Below, piece by piece: positions 5,057-6,490 of a stretch of DNA of 6,490 bases (positions are counted from its first letter, which is position 1; the number at the start of each line of letters is the position of its first letter). The notes beneath the pieces were generated by a model. It did not search any database, had not been told where the DNA came from, and saw only the letters and a list, made by a program, of their open reading frames with translations. A program made the translations under genes and the position numbers. The DNA comes from Methanomassiliicoccaceae archaeon (GTDB lineage Archaea > Thermoplasmatota > Thermoplasmata > Methanomassiliicoccales > Methanomethylophilaceae): the NCBI GenBank assembly GCA_016282555.1, contig JAEEKU010000044.1, positions 1 through 6,490 of the forward strand, read 5' to 3'.

Positions 5057-6490
5057 TCAGGCGGTTTTGCGTTTCCGTCTCGCCTTTTTGCCGCGGTTGA
5101 CTATAAGTTCTTTCCAGAACGCCGGAGTCAGGAAGATGAGGGCGGTGAGTATTTCCAGACGTCCGAACCACATGAGAGCCATCATTATTATTTTGACTGC
5201 CGAATTCACGGAGCTGAAACTTCCTTCCGGACCGAAGTACGAAAAACCGGTTCCGAGGTTGGACAGCATAGTGATGGCGATCTCTATAGAGTCCTTGATA
5301 TCGTATCCGCAGACCATGATGGCCAGGGCGCCAACGAGGATAGTGACCGTAAAAAGCATAAAGATGTAGAACGCGGACAGGATGGCGGTGTTGTTGAGAA
5401 CCTGTCCGTCCACGGTCACGTTCTTGACGATGCTGGGGTGAAGCGTTTTGTTTACCGTGGTTTTCATAAACTGGTAGATGACGTTGAGCCTGGAGATTTT
5501 TATTCCCCCGCTGGTGGATCCGGACGAGGATCCGATCAGGCCGACTATAAGCATCAGAGTTATGCACTGGGCGGGGAAAAGCGAATAATCCGCTATCGAA
5601 AAGCCGGTGCTCGTTCCCATGGAAATGACGGCGAACACGGAATTGCCCAGCGTGCTCATCAGAAAGTCCGTGTTCCAGTCGGAATCGGAGTAAGCCAGAA
5701 GCATCATGAATATTATGGCGGAGACGATGGCGAACCAGACCACGCTGAATTTGAATTCGGAGTTGCTCCTGTAAACTTTTCTCTGTCTGTTCATTATCGC
5801 GTTGTAGTGAAGGTAGAAGTTCACTCCGCCCAGAAACATAAATACGGCCGTGACCGCTTGGACCAGTACCGGGTATTTGCCGATGCTTATGCTGTCCGGG
5901 AGAAATCCTCCGGTGGAGATCGTGGCGAAGGTGAGGCACATGCCCTCGATCGGATCCACTCCGAGACATATGATTATCAAGTAGTTGGCAACCGTAAAAA
6001 GCCCGTACACGAGAATGAACGAGATGGCGGCTTTTTCCATTTTAAGGTAATAGTCGGAAGATCCCGAGCCGGAAAGCTCGTTGGAAAGGACAGTGCGTCC
6101 TATGCCTATCATCGGCAGAAAATACATGAATATCAGGATAACCGTGATTCCCCCGATCCATTGCGTAAACGATCTCCATATCATAAGAGACATCGGGAAC
6201 ACGGAAAGATCCGGGAATATGGTGGCGCCGGTAGTGGTAAAGCCGCTTATTGACTCGAACACCGCATCTATGGGTTCGGCTCCGAGAAGAATGTAAGGTA
6301 TCGATCCCACAGCGAAAAGGAACATCCAGAAGAGCCCCATGAGCAGAAGGCCGCTGACTGGCCTGATATCCACGGATATTTTGAAGAAGACGAACTGGAA
6401 CAGTCCGGCTCCCATCAGGGGGATCGCCGGAAGAAGAAAAGGCCGGGGATCCGTTCCGGCGTAGATCGAATAAAGCCCCGGAAGCAGCAG
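5057..6490 (-). CDS. trkH: TrkH-family potassium transporter, membrane subunit (5' end outside window)
   Basis: The reading frame is open to the right edge, giving 477 residues of a protein usually about 480-500 long. The ATG at 6415 is not the true start, because the 25 codons before it (beginning LLLPGLYSIYAGTD) continue the family pattern. TrkH proteins are integral membrane K+ channels or transporters built from four membrane-P loop-membrane units and gated by the cytoplasmic TrkA. All four filter loops are visible, in fragment numbering: SGFTTTGATIF (about 82-92), TISTGGF (190-196), GTSTGFS (292-298) and LSNLGTGFS (409-417). The GSTSGGIK loop (324-331) and the late WFGRLEILT motif (441-449) are also diagnostic. 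The C-terminus is a short basic tail (RGKKARRKRK). No trkA lies in the window; it may be upstream, beyond the right edge. The stop is 45 nt from the start of the TPR-ATPase gene on the same strand. Confidence 0.95.
   Translation of the reverse strand: MLLPGLYSIYAGTDPRPFLLPAIPLMGAGLFQFVFFKISVDIRPVSGLLLMGLFWMFLFAVGSIPYILLGAEPIDAVFESISGFTTTGATIFPDLSVFPMSLMIWRSFTQWIGGITVILIFMYFLPMIGIGRTVLSNELSGSGSSDYYLKMEKAAISFILVYGLFTVANYLIIICLGVDPIEGMCLTFATISTGGFLPDSISIGKYPVLVQAVTAVFMFLGGVNFYLHYNAIMNRQRKVYRSNSEFKFSVVWFAIVSAIIFMMLLAYSDSDWNTDFLMSTLGNSVFAVISMGTSTGFSIADYSLFPAQCITLMLIVGLIGSSSGSTSGGIKISRLNVIYQFMKTTVNKTLHPSIVKNVTVDGQVLNNTAILSAFYIFMLFTVTILVGALAIMVCGYDIKDSIEIAITMLSNLGTGFSYFGPEGSFSSVNSAVKIIMMALMWFGRLEILTALIFLTPAFWKELIVNRGKKARRKRKTA

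Noticed and set aside
4863..5969. Minus-strand open frame of 368 codons overlapping trkH and the TPR-ATPase gene in another frame
   Set aside because: Its product is Arg/His/Gln-rich with no domain, while the frame beside it encodes an unmistakable TrkH.
5438..6253. Plus-strand open frame of 271 codons opposite trkH
   Set aside because: Low-complexity charged product, antisense to all TrkH filter motifs; a shadow.
1..6490. Signs of a mobile island around the ATPase-DUF4435 pair (attachment repeats, tRNA, integrase, transposase)
   Set aside because: I saw no flanking direct repeats, tRNA gene or recombinase. The pair sits directly against xseB and trkH.

Overview
The window most likely comes from an archaeon. 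Three genes (the hotdog thioesterase, xseA and the TPR-ATPase gene) have no Shine-Dalgarno sequence before the start codon. Each instead has an A/T-rich TATA-like element centred about 21 to 27 bases upstream, which fits archaeal leaderless transcription. Base composition is balanced and all four complete genes, plus trkH, end in TGA. My tentative guess is Thermoplasmatota, perhaps the Methanomassiliicoccales. This is an impression from protein style and promoters, not from a search.

Layout, left to right: (1) positions 1-364, minus strand: 5' part of a PaaI-type hotdog thioesterase gene whose end lies outside the window. (2) 365-460: divergent intergenic region with one TATA-like element per strand. 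(3) 461-2234, plus strand: xseA and xseB, the two subunits of exonuclease VII, overlapping by 8 nt. (4) 2215-5011, minus strand: a two-gene operon that converges on xseB. It is read as a 644-residue protein (TPR-like N-terminal half plus an ABC/SMC-type ATPase), then a 289-residue DUF4435/TOPRIM-like protein, with an 8-nt overlap. (5) 5012-5056: short promoter-bearing gap. (6) 5057-6490, minus strand: most of a TrkH-family K+ transporter gene, whose 5' end lies outside the window.

The most interesting part is the ATPase + DUF4435 pair. It has the architecture of PARIS (AriA ATPase + AriB TOPRIM effector), an anti-phage system that in E. coli responds to phage anti-restriction proteins. All motifs expected for an active ATPase and an active TOPRIM nuclease are visible. 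The ATPase is joined in frame to about 280 residues of TPR-like helical repeats. The ATPase fold appears to begin exactly at an internal methionine (residue 300), and a TATATAAT sequence lies about 29 nt upstream of that codon, inside the apparent linker. The locus therefore encodes either a sensor-ATPase fusion, two isoforms, or two formerly separate genes joined by loss of a stop codon.

Exonuclease VII and TrkH are ordinary housekeeping functions that flank the putative defence pair. I found no tRNA, rRNA, CRISPR array, transposase or attachment site.
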